From assembly GCA_030267565.1 (NCBI GenBank), contig BRXU01000002.1:6515501-6579500 (forward strand): DNA of 64,000 nt, in the 5' to 3' direction. Below are positions 20,801 through 31,581 of the stretch, in pieces (position 1 is the first letter of the stretch; every line of letters starts with the position of its first letter). The position numbers were made by a program, and so were the translations under genes. Under the pieces are notes generated by a model that was given only the letters and a program-made list of their open reading frames with translations, did no database searches and was not told the DNA's origin. This DNA is from Pleodorina starrii. Lineage: Eukaryota; Chlorophyta; Chlorophyceae; Chlamydomonadales; Volvocaceae.

Positions 20801-23800
20801 GCTATTGCCCCTTTAGTGATGACAGTACGTTCCCATTCAACCTGGTAGTACGTTCGGTGTGTGTGTTGGGTAGCCGAGTCGGTTGTGCGTTGTCGCTTGG
20901 GGTTCGGAGCGCTGACGGCGACCCGTTTCCGGATTTCCGCCTTGATACATGCTACCCTCTCTTGGTCCCCGAAGAGAAGCTGTGTGATGCTAAGGCCATG
21001 CTGGGTTGGTGTCCCCGCAGGCCACGCCGTCTCCCCATGGAGCATGTGGAGTAGCCGTTCGGCGGAGCCTACTTGGGACGTGAGGCCCCGGTGGAGCGGG
21101 TGGCGCAGGATTCGTTCGCAGTGCTGAAGGGTAAGTGGGGTTTGCCGGGGGTCCCACCCAATGGCCTCGGCATCTGTGATACCGTCGACTGGTTTCAGGT
21201 TCTGCCGAAGGAGGTATGCTTTGAGCAGCTCACTATCGGTCTTTCGCTGCGGCTGGTGGCGCCTGGCGGCTGGCCGGGCGGCCGGGCGTCGTGCCTCGAG
21301 GGTTGTTGCGGTGCCGGACGACGCTGCCGCGGTTTGGGTTGCCGTCACCACACGAGGGGTTGTTGGGCCTGGGCGAGGGGGTGGGTTTTCAGCTGGGGCG
21401 GCCGGAACGGTGTCGGCCGGGTCGCGGGGTTTGGCCAGTACGTACTTCCTTAGGGTTCCGTGGGGGATGGGGGTGGGTCTTGTCGCTTCCATCGCAAGAT
21501 CGGTTAGATGTGGGCCGTCCGGGAGGAGTCGTAGTTCGGGGGGTAAGGGTGCTACACCTCTGTGGCGCGGCGCCCGGGCGCGAACACTGGGGTCAGCATT
21601 CAGGGCGAGGCTGAGCTGGTTTAGGGCTATCTGATGGCGTGGGCCCACCTTCCTGCCACCGATGCGTTGCAGCTGGTCGGTGGTGATGAGATGCGCTCCC
21701 GTGTTTTTGTCTTTCAGGGCCCTGAGGTCCAGGCCAAGTTCCAGCAGGGGCTGTATGCATCGGAAGAGGAGCGCGAGATCCTTGGGCTCGGCCGTCGGGT
21801 TGTGCGCCCCGATCAGGTGAATGAGGCTGCCTGCTGCCGGCTCATAGGTGCTGCCTTTGTCCGTGAGTTCGATACCGGCTTCATGCACGAGAGCAAGTTG
21901 TTTGAGTGTGGTATAGTGCCGGCATTCGCGTTTGAATGTGTGCACTGGTATGGTGCCCATGTATCGGCTCTGCAGGTGCAGGAGGGCTCGGGTTACTGCC
22001 CCAAGGCGTCCCTTGTCGTTGAGGGACAGGACAAGCGTCTTCGCCGCTCTGACCGCATAAAGGGTACGTAGGGTGCCCACCCCCAGACCTAGTCGCGATA
22101 TGGGACCGAGGATGGCGCGGGTTGGGAAGCCCATTTTTAGTCCGTAGCTGCGTTTGGCTATGCCGGCGATTTGGGCGTCGAGGCTGGCGATGTCGTGCGG
22201 GGTGTACGCCATAGTGGGCAGGCTGTACGCCACAAAGGGGTGAATGAGGGTTTTGATCATGTTTATGCGTTGATCTGGGGTCGCGAGAGAGTTTTGTATG
22301 CTTTGCCCCCGTCGGTCGATTTCGGCGCGAGTGTAGGCCACCTGTGTCGTCCAATCCAGAGTAGGGGTGATGTGTACGCCGAGGTATTTATACGATCCTG
22401 TTGGGGGTTCGTACGGGATGGGTACGCCATCGATCCGAATTTGGTTTTTCAGGAGACGTTCTACGACGGCCCTGTATTTTTGCGTACCGGGGCCCCTACT
22501 CAGATCAGTATCGGAACGCGCGCGGCCGTGCAGAATGCCCTGCAGTTGGCATTTGCCTACGTTGACCTTGAGTGCTCCCCAGCGGGCGTAGCGCTCTATT
22601 TTTGTGCTCTGTGTGCGCATGTCAGACACGGTGTTCGTGAGGATCACTAGGTCGTCCGCAAAGGCCCCCGAGCTAAAGTGGTGTCGGTCATTTTCGTCCG
22701 CTTGGAGGCAGCCGTAGCGGTATCCTCGGCCTCCGCTGTGTAGCCATCTTAGGAGTGGCTCCATGTAAATGATGAACAGTACGGGTGATAGTGTATCGCC
22801 CTGAATTGTGCCGCGTTCGATTGCAATCTCCGCGGTGCAGCCATGTTCGGTGCGTATGCGTGTGGTGGCGCGCGAGTACAGGTTCGCGACCACCGCGATG
22901 AGGTCCTCCGGATATCCTAGGTCGTACATGATCATAAGTAATTTGTCGTGATCGATGGTGTTAAATGCCGATGTGAAATCGATATATAGTAAGTAGAGGT
23001 CACGGCTGGTTAGGCCGGCGTCCTCGATGGCGTGTAGTACGTTTTGGATCTGCCGCTCCGTGTTACGCTGTCGGAGGTACCCTTCCTGGGCTTCCGTGAA
23101 GATGTGCGCTTGTTCACTAAAGGTGACGATATTAAACGTAATGTGGCTGGTGTATAGTTTGTAGAGTGTGTTTGCCAGGGCGATGGGGCGTTTGTTCTTG
23201 ATGAGGAGTGGGTCGCCCTTTTTGGGAATGAGTACCGTGTCTGATTGCGTCCAGTGCGGGGGGATTTCGGCCTTGACCCACATGACTGTGATCAGGTGGT
23301 GGATTGCGGTTTGGAGGTCGGTGGGGAGTGTCTGTAGCAGCTCGTTGGGCATGCCGTCTGGCCCGGGGGCTTTGTTGCGGGCGAGATGGTCTAAGCATGC
23401 GCGGAAGTTACATGGGTCTAATATGCCAGGGAGGAGGGACGGGGGTGCGCTTTCCCATTGGGCTAAACCACGTCGTAGAGGGTCCGGCGCTCCCGGCGTC
23501 TCCCAGGGGTAGTTCCGCGGGGCTTCGCTCGGGAGGTATTTGCCAGTGCGGGGTCCGGAGATGGGCCGGGCTAGGAGCACGAAGTGCGTGTGGAGTGCGT
23601 CGAGGATGCCGTCCGAAGTTGTGCACAAATGCCCATCGGCGGGGTGTCGAATGGCCGTTATGCCGCGTGGCTGATCGTCGGGCTCGAGAATTTGTTTGTG
23701 TGCGTGTTTCGGTTTCTTGGCTAGGAGGCTCTGAAATTGTTTCCTGGCTTTGCTTGCATGTAATTTACGGGTTTCCGTAGTCAACTTCTTAATTTCCCCT

Positions 23801-24446
23801 CCCTTTGCTCTTATTGCGGCACGCAGGGCGCGGGTCTCTGGTGTTTCTTGGAGCTCCGGGTTTTCGCGCGCGTGGGCTGTCGTACCCTCAGGTGGGTTGG
23901 GGTTTGCAGGGGTGGTCAGCGGGGTGGGTCGGGTGGGGGGTTGTAGGGTCTCTGCGTCGGTGTTTTCCGCGTGCGGGGCGCCGGGTGCCGGGTGGGATGG
24001 GGTGTCCGGCCGTGGCGCGCGTAGTATGCGGGTGAGTTCGCATTTCAGCGCCTTGTGTTCGCCGTACAGACGGGTGATTCGCTTGCCGGTGCCTCTTCGT
24101 GCGTGCAGGCGCCCCGTGCGGGGGGGCTTGTGCTGGCAGTGGCTTTCAAGGATCCTGAGGCACCGCAGCAGAAGTGATCCGAGCTCGTGGCTGAGAGTGT
24201 CGACGTTCGTTGTTTGGACGGCTTCGTGATCGCGCAGGTGGGTCAGGATCTGCCTTGCGTCCTCTTTGCTCGCCGCACGCTCCAGTCGCGCGGATGCTGC
24301 CGATATGGTTTCGTGTGCGGGTCTGAGTGCGGCTAACAGGTGAGTGACGGCCTCTGTGAGCGTCGCCTCCATCTCCATGCGTGCTTTGGTTTTGCTCTCT
24401 TTTTGTACGGGTAGTTGGATCCGGCTCCAGGAGCTTGGGGTAAGGT
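17890..24446 (-). CDS. LINE-B ORF2, RT / methyltransferase-like block / RNase H / restriction-like endonuclease
   Basis: From the Met at 24378 this is 2162 uninterrupted residues; the frame is open upstream to the G-run at 24449-24459 and must continue the APE frame. Rough order: coiled-coil start (1-60); RT about 300-640 with NKAPGPDGMPNELLQ, IPKKGD, YIDFTSAFNTIDH, GTIQGDTLSPVLF and FADDLVIL (~573); RT thumb to ~760; a long insert (~760-1640) with a chromo-like VEVEWAPTEDEE patch (~1240) and a block with ERFASPLN, YPEDQLFGANHDAY and AHPEPKPDE (~1437-1490); RNase H from IYTDGSV (~1660) through ELSAIHQGL and WTDSAASLHLI to VKAHTG; CCHC knuckle CPLC...H...RHN (~1934); restriction-like endonuclease RPDILLIP (~2021) and HIVEVGYTAD (~2053). 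Confidence 0.92.
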
Positions 24447-24459
24447 CTGGGGGGGGGGG

Positions 24460-26242
24460 GTTGGGCAGCGGGGGCGGGCAGGAGCCTGATGCCTGCTAGG
24501 GGTAGGAGGGTGCAGAGCGGTTTGTGGTCGAAGTTCCCGCCACACTCATAAACTTGTTCGTACGCTTTCCCTTCCATTGCCACAGCGTCGCTGGTCTGAG
24601 CGGCGAGGAGGACATCGTCGATGCGGCTGTGGTGGGTATCGTGTCCCTGCTGTGTTTGTGTGTATGTGTACTCACGTCGCGCCGTGTCTACCGGTTTTAG
24701 GCCTCTTTCTTCTGAGAAGCGTCGGTGCGCACGGTCTGTCGCATTGCAGGTGCCCGTAGACCGGTCGCTCAGTTTGAGTGTTGCATTCCAGTCGCCCGCC
24801 ATCACAAGGTGTTCGCCCTTAGCATTGGCTTGCAGCGCGGCCGCCCGTCCGTAATCGTATATTTTCTGCCTGGCGGCGGGGTCGGCCGGGCAGTATACCC
24901 CTATGACATGTAGAGTCGTACTGCCCGGGGGGGCGATGCGCACATGTCCTATGTACCCACTGAGCTCCGGGGGCACAGGTTCTGCCGTTGCGCTGCCTTG
25001 GCGATTGAAGCGGTCTGCCACGCCGATCATCACTCCTGCCTGCCGTATAGTGGGGTTACTGTCGTGCGGGTGGTTACCCATGTATGTCTGGTAGGGTTTC
25101 AGGGTGTGCTTCACCCCGGCGATGGCTCGCCGGTGATGGGCGCTCAGTTTGGTTTCCGTTAGCACCATTACGTCTGGTTTGTGTTCGTCTAACAGGTGTT
25201 TTATTCCCTCGCGGTGCCCCTGCAGGCCGCGGGTATTCATCGTGAGGATCTTGAGGTGGCCGGGCCGTGGGTCTCCTGGCGCGGGGACGGGTGGCACTGG
25301 CACGGTCCTCTGGGGAGTTTCAGCAGGTGCGGCAGGGGCCTCCGTCCTGGGTTTCTTGGGTAGCACGTATTTTGTCATGTGCTGTTGCTGGGGTCCTGAT
25401 TTCGGTTTGGGGCGGGGTTGCGGCATGGGGGGGTTGTCTGCGTGGCGCTTGCGCTGTTTTGTACGTGGGGCGGTTGGTTCGGCGGGCGTGTGCGTGGTGT
25501 GTGTTGGCTCGGGGGCCGGGTTGGGAGGGGTATGTGCGGGTCCCCGAGCTGCCTCTGCTGCATCCGGCGTTTCGTCCGCCCGTTGGTTCCGTCCCGGTCG
25601 GATGGGGAGTCCCAGCATACGACGGAGGTGGTATGTGATGGTATGGGTTGCTGGCGTCGTTCCCGTCTGACCTCTGGTCCGTTTCCTGCTTCTACTTGCA
25701 GGTGCCGCTGCTTGTGGCCCGGGGTTGCGGTTTGCGGCTCCGTCCGCGTTGGAGCGGCGCGCCGATGTGGTGCCCGCGTCTGCTGGGCGGGCCCCCTGGA
25801 GGTCTGGCTGCGTTTCACGCGGGTGGAGCTTGACGTTGTGAGCGTCCGGCAATGGCTGCGCTGCGCCCGTCCCGGGTTCCGCAGGATCTATTTCCATGGG
25901 ACTTGGTTCAGCGGCTGTGGTTGCAGGGTTATCACCGGGGTTCTCATGCTGGGCAGCGCTTAGCTCGGCGGCGTTCAGATCCTCACGCGCAGGGGTCGGG
26001 GGTAGGGGGTGTTCGAGTTGTGATGGGGGGGTTTGCGTACGTCCTTCGGTTCCCGTGAGGTCTGTCTCGTCGATCTCCATCGGTGTGGGGTGGATGTCGG
26101 CTGCATCGTACCTGGTTGCCGCGCATGCTGCGTTTTGCCGGTGGTCCGACTCATCCAGTGCCATCGGTGTGGGGCTGGGGTCAGTGAGATTGAGGATGGT
26201 GGGGGCTGTGGGTAGCTGAGCGGTCTGCGTGCGACCTTCCAT
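24460..26242 (-). CDS. LINE-B APE-type endonuclease (N-terminal part of ORF2)
   Basis: Starts MEGRTQTAQ at 26242. A long Pro/Thr/Ala-rich, disordered N-terminal region (residues 1-330) contains a repeated motif PTPMALDES/PTPMEIDETD. The APE fold follows: LKILTMNTRGLQ, VMVLTETKL (catalytic Glu), GVYCPAD, HLVMAGDWNATL (D-x-N), SRIDDVLL and a final FDHKPL (catalytic Asp-His). The frame runs into a run of 11 G (plus strand 24449-24459). The RT frame continues on the other side, so the two were one ORF before a slip in this homopolymer, or the slip is a sequencing error. The TGA of ORF1 lies six bases upstream of the ATG in the same frame. Confidence 0.9.
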
Positions 26243-26248
26243 TGTGTG

Positions 26249-26514
26249 TCACTCTTCCAGCCCCGGGATGTGGCGGAAATCCAGCATCATCTGATTGATG
26301 GTCAAAATGTCTACCGACGCCAGGTAATGGACGTGGCCTGTTAGCCGTGCCCACTGGCTGTTGTCCATGGGCGTTTGACTTCGCCCAACCGCCTCAGCTG
26401 AGTCAATGCGGAACCAGTTGTCCCCGGCGCGCTTAACCGCTATGGCGTGGGCTGGCCCTTGCAGTACGAATCCAAGTGAGAGGGCCGTACTGCCGTTGGG
26501 TGTGTGTGCCGCAC
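26249..26514 (-). pseudogene. LINE-B ORF1 remnant, papain-fold (OTU/Josephin-like) protease C-terminal half
   Basis: A frame of about 90 residues enters from the LINE's truncated 5' end and ends HIPGLEE-stop at 26249. The stretch GPAHAIAVKR...NWFRIDSAE has the His and Asp/Asn spacing of the second half of papain-fold de-ubiquitinase-like proteases; the half with the catalytic Cys would lie in the missing 5' sequence. A cysteine-protease domain in Dualen-type elements is compatible with what is known of the clade, as far as I recall, but the assignment here rests on a short motif. Confidence 0.5.
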
Positions 26515-26527
26515 AGCTCCAGAGTAA

Positions 26528-26765
26528 CTCCAATCGGAACAGACAGAACAGCTGCCAAGCAAGGACCAGTTGTCCTCAACTGTATACAGCAGATACAGTT
26601 CCCGTCTGTAACACAGCGTTACAGACCCAGCAGATAACCGATTACGAACCCAGTGAGACGGGGCGTATTCAGTTGACAGTTAATGACAGAGAGGGAACAG
26701 CCAGATGTATAGGAATTCAGCAGAATATTCCTAAGTCCAGAACACGCCAGATGCGTGATACAACA
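26528..26765 (-). repeat. gypsy 5' LTR, outer fragment
   Basis: Continues the LTR after the LINE-B target duplication and ends in TACAACA, the inverted match of the TGTTGTA start. Followed by GATTC. Confidence 0.92.
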
Positions 26766-26880
26766 GATTCGTATATACGCCGGAGGGCGTAAAGCCATTA
26801 TGGGTGGTTTTGTTGAGGAGATTTGTTATGCCACGGTTGAGGTCGTCACCGTACAGCTCGGTCGTGGTTTGACGAAACCA

Positions 26881-26892
26881 GCTCGATCGTTG
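26881..26892. repeat. LINE-A target-site duplication, right copy
   Basis: GCTCGATCGTTG, matching 4986-4997. Confidence 0.85.
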
Positions 26893-29800
26893 TACCGGTG
26901 TGTTCGTATGGGGCGCAAGTTTCCCTTTACCGCGAGCTGCTGCAGAGGCCGATCCAGTTCCATTGGGCCATCGCCAACCTTGTAATAATGAGGTTTTTAA
27001 ACTCCATGACCAAGATGCCCCGGGGGGGGGGGCTGTGCCATAGGGGATAGGGCCTTAGTTGCCGACTTGGAGTTGGCGCTTACATTGGCGAGTGCTGGAC
27101 GAGCAAGGTCCGTCCTAGCCTTTTCTTACCCGTTTCCTTACCAGTTAAGGAGCGGGACCTCCCGCTAGATTGAGTGGTACCGCAATGACCTCATAGCGCA
27201 CTACGCTACCTTAAATAAGTTTCCCGTGGGAAGCATGCTTCAGGAATTTGCTGAGCGGCTGGATGCACGGTAGGAGTTTCCAAATACCCTGGGTGCGTGA
27301 ACCCCGAACTTCCCATAACCGAAGTACCGGCGTCAAGGCTTGCAGAACTGGATGGGGGCGCCTCCGCTCGCTTAGGGGCGCTCGCCGAAGCTGCGATGCC
27401 TCAGCGCGTGCATGAAGTGCTCAGACGGATCCGCTCGGGCTAGCTAGCTTTTGGGAGTTCAAGGGAAACCGGCGCACGGCCGTGAACGCACAGCGCTTAC
27501 CTGCCGGCTTTGTGATTGTGGAGCAGTTTTATTAAGATGAAATGCATGTTTCGCCGAATGCCCTGCTTACGCAAGCGCACGGGCTACGTAAGTATGAAGG
27601 TGATGACCTCGTGCTTGAAGGGCGCAGCATGGACACCATTTTTAACGAGGCGGCCCCCCTGGCATTGGCCAGCTTCCTCTCGAAAATCGGGGAGGCCATG
27701 CACGTTTCGCTATTGTGCTTCACGCTGAAGCGGACGAGGGAGGATGATGGTCCCCAACGTATCCGCATCAACACTTATCTACCGCCCCCCCGCCCCCGGC
27801 TTTTACGGACACCCCGCATGTGTTCGGAACTTGAACTTGTAAGACAAACAAGCGGCAATCAAATCATGTGTCAGCAGAGTTGACCTATTATCGTCTTGCT
27901 GTCAGACAATCAGCTATCACCTATATCCGGAGGGTATCCCACAACATATATAGCAAGCAATGAACCACGCAGAAACAACAGCAAGAGCATAAGACGAGGT
28001 AGCAGGCGCGCCGTGACATGAAGTCAGCGAGCCAGCGCGGGAGCATACATTCATACATTCGACTCTACACATTGCTTTCAGGATAACGTACATCTGCCAT
28101 CCATGTAAAGCAAGTGACAGAGCAGCAGGAGGGGACAGAGGGGACCGCCGCGCAACAGCAGGGGGCCATTGCTTGCGTGCGGCACAAGCTTCGGTGGCAA
28201 ACGTCAGCAGCGCTTGTGCCAGATAAATTTTGGCCGCTGCCGCCCAGCTGCGGGCGAATAGGGGATAAAACGTATAATTGTCCCCTCCCCCCGTAGCCTT
28301 CATCTGACCATTGAATGAACGGCTCCCCCGGGCCCTGCTTCGTTCATTCGTCCGGTGGGCAAACTGAAAACGCACGGCCAAGAATAGCAAAGATCGACTG
28401 GGTGGGTTCGTTTTAACCAGCTGCTATGAACCATTCCACCTACTTACCCTGGGTCACGCGCGCGAATTTCTAGGGATTAGCTACTCTTCTGCACGGTTGT
28501 CACTAAGTGCGGTGCGTATAGGGGCAGATCCAGGCATCCGTCATGCCAGCACACGACGGGAGCGGAAGCTTATTCCTGAGTGCGACAGAGCTGCCGTGTA
28601 ACAACTCCTACCGAATGCATTATTCGTCCAATTGGACAAATGATATCCTGGGAGCCGTCTTCCATTTGGCTGGTGGACGAACGACGGCCGGCGTTTCGTG
28701 CCGTTTGATCATTTGCACGGAGAATGATATATACGTACGGTAGGTGACGGGGTGAATGGAAGTCAGGCAGACGACAGGCTAGCAGACGGATCGAGCAGTG
28801 CCAACTAAACCGACTGAGCGAGGGAGCGAGAAACCCTCCAAACTATGCATTATGAGAATTATGAAGGAGAGCTGAGAGCGGGAGAACGTAAAAATGCATT
28901 TACGTATCACAACAACGGAAAATAAATATGTTTGGAACAATACCCCGCCCAGCAGGAAACTACCGCGTCGATTACATACAAGGCCCGAGGCGCAAAGTCG
29001 ATTGGGATTGTGTAAGCTTGTTAAGGTGGACGGAGTTGAGGAATATGTAAGGTCGAATCTGAGATAGATATTTAGAGAGGCACATCTACACGTAAGACTA
29101 CGGAAGCAGGAGTGTCCAAACGATTTCTAACCCTATACCACTATTTTTAGTGTAGCTGCTGCTTCTCTTTCCGAGAATTACAAATGATGGCAAATTGAGA
29201 CAGTGGGGACATGAACGAAAGGGAGCATGCAAGCGAGTCGCAAGCCGACCGATTGCTTTTGCAATATGATATGTGCTTTACATATTACATATATACAGGT
29301 TTGCAGATTTGCCTCACGTAAGCAACGAACATGCGCATTTCTGCACTAGGCATATCAAAGGATAGTTTGGGCGGGGGAAGTTCTGTTATGTATGATAATT
29401 TATAGAGAAGAGGAACGCCAATCGCAAAGGCCAAAGAAGGCAGGGGCTCCTGATCTTTCCGTTTAGTCTGGCGCAAATTGTGTCTGTCATGCATGAGCTC
29501 CTGCTGTGACCCTTCAACTGAATACCAAAGTGCGCCCCACTGAGAAGGATGCAGGTAGGCAGGTAATTGTTCTACTGTAGTCAGGGCATTCACGTTATGT
29601 GGTTAACATGGGCCTCGTTGCGTTGCTTGTATGTAACCGCTGATGTCATCAGCAGCTTTTAATCGAGGCTGTTTTCATTAGTACAGGTAACTGCGTAGGC
29701 TAACGTTGGTGTGCAAGTAAGGAGCGATTATCTTTCAATAACGGTGATTATCCAATAACGGCGAGTAACGAGCGATTATCCAGCTCCCCTCTTATCAATT

Positions 29801-30849
29801 AACGGTGACGAATTTGGTACGAAACGCCCACACACGTTCAGGTGATGCATTTACAGCGTAGTGCATACTGCCTTCCGTCGGCTGCGCAATCACGGCAATC
29901 CTGAATTGTGCATTCAATAATACGAATTGCGTTACCGCATTACGATCCGGTTTTCTGTTGTGAATTAATGTTCTGCCGACACTGTCCAAACGCGTCGATG
30001 GGGCGCGTCATCCTCTAGCGACATTGCTGCCCTCTTCTTTCCGTAGAAGAAGACGGTTGCCAAGGTAGTAAGAGGTAGGAGAGGCTACGTCCCGTTGGTT
30101 TTTATCAGGGACTCAGCGCAAGAAATGTGCGGCAAGGATGGCACGCACGGTAGCCAATCAACAGCTAGCACATGCACAAGAGCTAAGAATAAGTAGCGTT
30201 TGTTCTGTCTTTCTGCACTCCCGACCATTTGCCCTCGCGGCGAGGAACTAGTTAAACTGGATCAATAAGTAGCGCTTCACATAAGTCAAAAACACGCCTG
30301 TCGCAATTGTCGTGCCTGGTTATAATGGAGTTGAAACGCTAATCGTACATACATAGCCCGCCGCCGGTTATGCAGCGGTGTACGAAAAGTAAGGATGACC
30401 ATTCGGGCTGTTTTTCATAAAACAACATTTATGTTGTTCATGTTTTGTAATTTAGTACTGTTGTGCCACTTAACCTTTGACGAAACGGCACTAGCCGGGC
30501 AGTGTCCCCACACGGGCACCCGCCAGGGGCAATCAATAACCTAACCGCCGGTCGCGCGCATCGTACTAGACGCACAGGCTCTAAACGCTCCTTACGATGC
30601 TTGCTTAGCAGGCCTTTATATATCCTTGAATTTATTTCGGATAGATAGGCTTCATGGCGTCCGCAGCAAACGTCGCTCTAGTCCAGAGCGTGTAGCGGTC
30701 GTCGACACCTCACTGCCGGGTTTGTCAAAAAAGTGACGGCCACCAAAATTTAATATTCGACCAGCAGCCTCTGCTGGGCTGTTTGTAAACTGCTGGAAGC
30801 TAAGTCGGCCTCTGCGCTACACATACACATTTATCACACTGCACGCAAA
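26893..30849. other. 4-kb stretch without a supportable gene
   Basis: The longest frames (27542-27883 plus; 27917-28390 minus) show no known domain and no splice context I can defend. Composition becomes AT-richer after about 28850. A run of 11-12 G lies near 27020. Short GCGATTATCC/AATAACGG repeats occur at about 29720-29790. The last 100 bp may hold the promoter and 5' UTR of the gene starting at 30850, but no TATA box is clear. Confidence 0.45.
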
Positions 30850-30975
30850 ATGAAGGGCGACCCGTGTAGACGGGCACCACGAGCGTGCTTGCAGGCAGCC
30901 AGTCGTGTCCTCCTGCACCAGCTGCCGATCCTGCTGCTGGTGCTGGCCGCTGCCTCAGGCATGCGCACCGCAGAG
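30850..30975 (+). CDS. possible signal-peptide exon of the hydroxyproline-rich glycoprotein gene
   Basis: ATG at 30850, then 42 codons to a GAG|GTAGGC donor (phase 0). Residues 1-20 are basic, followed by the hydrophobic core ILLLVLAAASG and a polar MRTAE end, as in an ER signal peptide. The next recognised exon (31582) needs phase 1, so a small exon between them is missing from this model, or this exon belongs elsewhere. Confidence 0.5.
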
Positions 30976-31469
30976 GTAGGCGGAGTGCAGTCCGGCCCAT
31001 CAAGAATTTCATCGCGTTTCATCTATCTCGGCATTTGGGCTAAATGTGTATCTCGCTCTTCTCCCCAGTTTCTAGCTCTGATATGATGCATAATAATTTA
31101 CAGCTTATACGCAACCGCTCGCTTTCGTGTTGCCGCTGGACACTAGTGAACCTCCGTGCGAGATCATTTTACGGGTGGAGCCCTCGCTCGCTCGTTGCGC
31201 TGCAGCCGCCCCGGCATTTCGCCTCTCCAACTGCCATCGTGACCTGATAGTTGTCATGGCAAGACTAGTATGAGCGTGCTTTATTAGCCTATACTGTCCT
31301 ACTGTGACCCAGTCGCCTTGCAAAAATCAATGATGAGCCGATGTTCAAGAAGCAGAGACATCGAAATTACGTGCAGTGGGGCTAATTAGCCGCATTACTA
31401 AATGACGCAACGCCTCATTTATGACTTCACGGGCAAATTACCGACGGAGCCGTGGCAAAAACCGTGGCT

Positions 31470-31489
31470 AAAACCCTAAAACCCTAAAC
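31470..31489 (+). repeat. short interstitial telomere-like repeat
   Basis: Contains about 2.5 copies of AAAACCCT, the complement of the TTTTAGGG telomere unit of Chlamydomonas and Volvox. Lies in an intron. Confidence 0.6.
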
Positions 31490-31581
31490 TTAACTTCTTC
31501 GAGCACACGTACGCATAATTTGCTGTCCTTTCTGCCTGCATCGATCCCCCCTCCCGCATATCGTCTTGTAACTTTAGGCAG

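Larger units (their letters stand above)
17753..26514 (-). mobile_element. LINE-B: nearly complete Dualen/RandI-like non-LTR retrotransposon
   Basis: 8762 bp inserted in the gypsy 5' LTR. The 13-bp TSD AGCTCCAGAGTAA lies at 17740-17752 and 26515-26527, and a short (ATT)n tail at 17753-17770. Coding order on the minus strand: the C-terminal part of a papain-fold-like ORF1, APE endonuclease, RT, a long insert with a methyltransferase-like block, RNase H, CCHC knuckle and restriction-like endonuclease. The presence of both an APE and a restriction-like endonuclease is the hallmark of the Dualen/RandI clade described from Chlamydomonas. It is slightly 5'-truncated (ORF1 starts mid-domain) and carries one homopolymer frameshift. 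It is otherwise open for thousands of bases, so it is young. Confidence 0.9.
6134..26765 (-). mobile_element. Ty3/gypsy LTR retrotransposon with two nested elements
   Basis: Both ends are exact. The left end is TGTTGTA at 6134, the right end is TACAACA at 26765, and GATTC is duplicated on both sides (6129-6133, 26766-26770). Gag, protease, RT, RNase H and the first part of integrase are on the minus strand at 17544-12691. The 5' LTR is 17606-17752 plus 26528-26765 (385 bp, split by LINE-B). The 3' LTR is 6134-6197 plus 11822-11974 (split by the tyrosine-recombinase element, its far part missing). Shared LTR parts differ by substitutions and small indels (for example GTAGTGTACG versus GTAGCGTACG), so the insertion is not very recent. 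Confidence 0.9.

Noticed and set aside
27542..27883. Plus-strand frame of 113 codons
   Set aside because: No domain, no splice or codon-bias support strong enough to call a gene.
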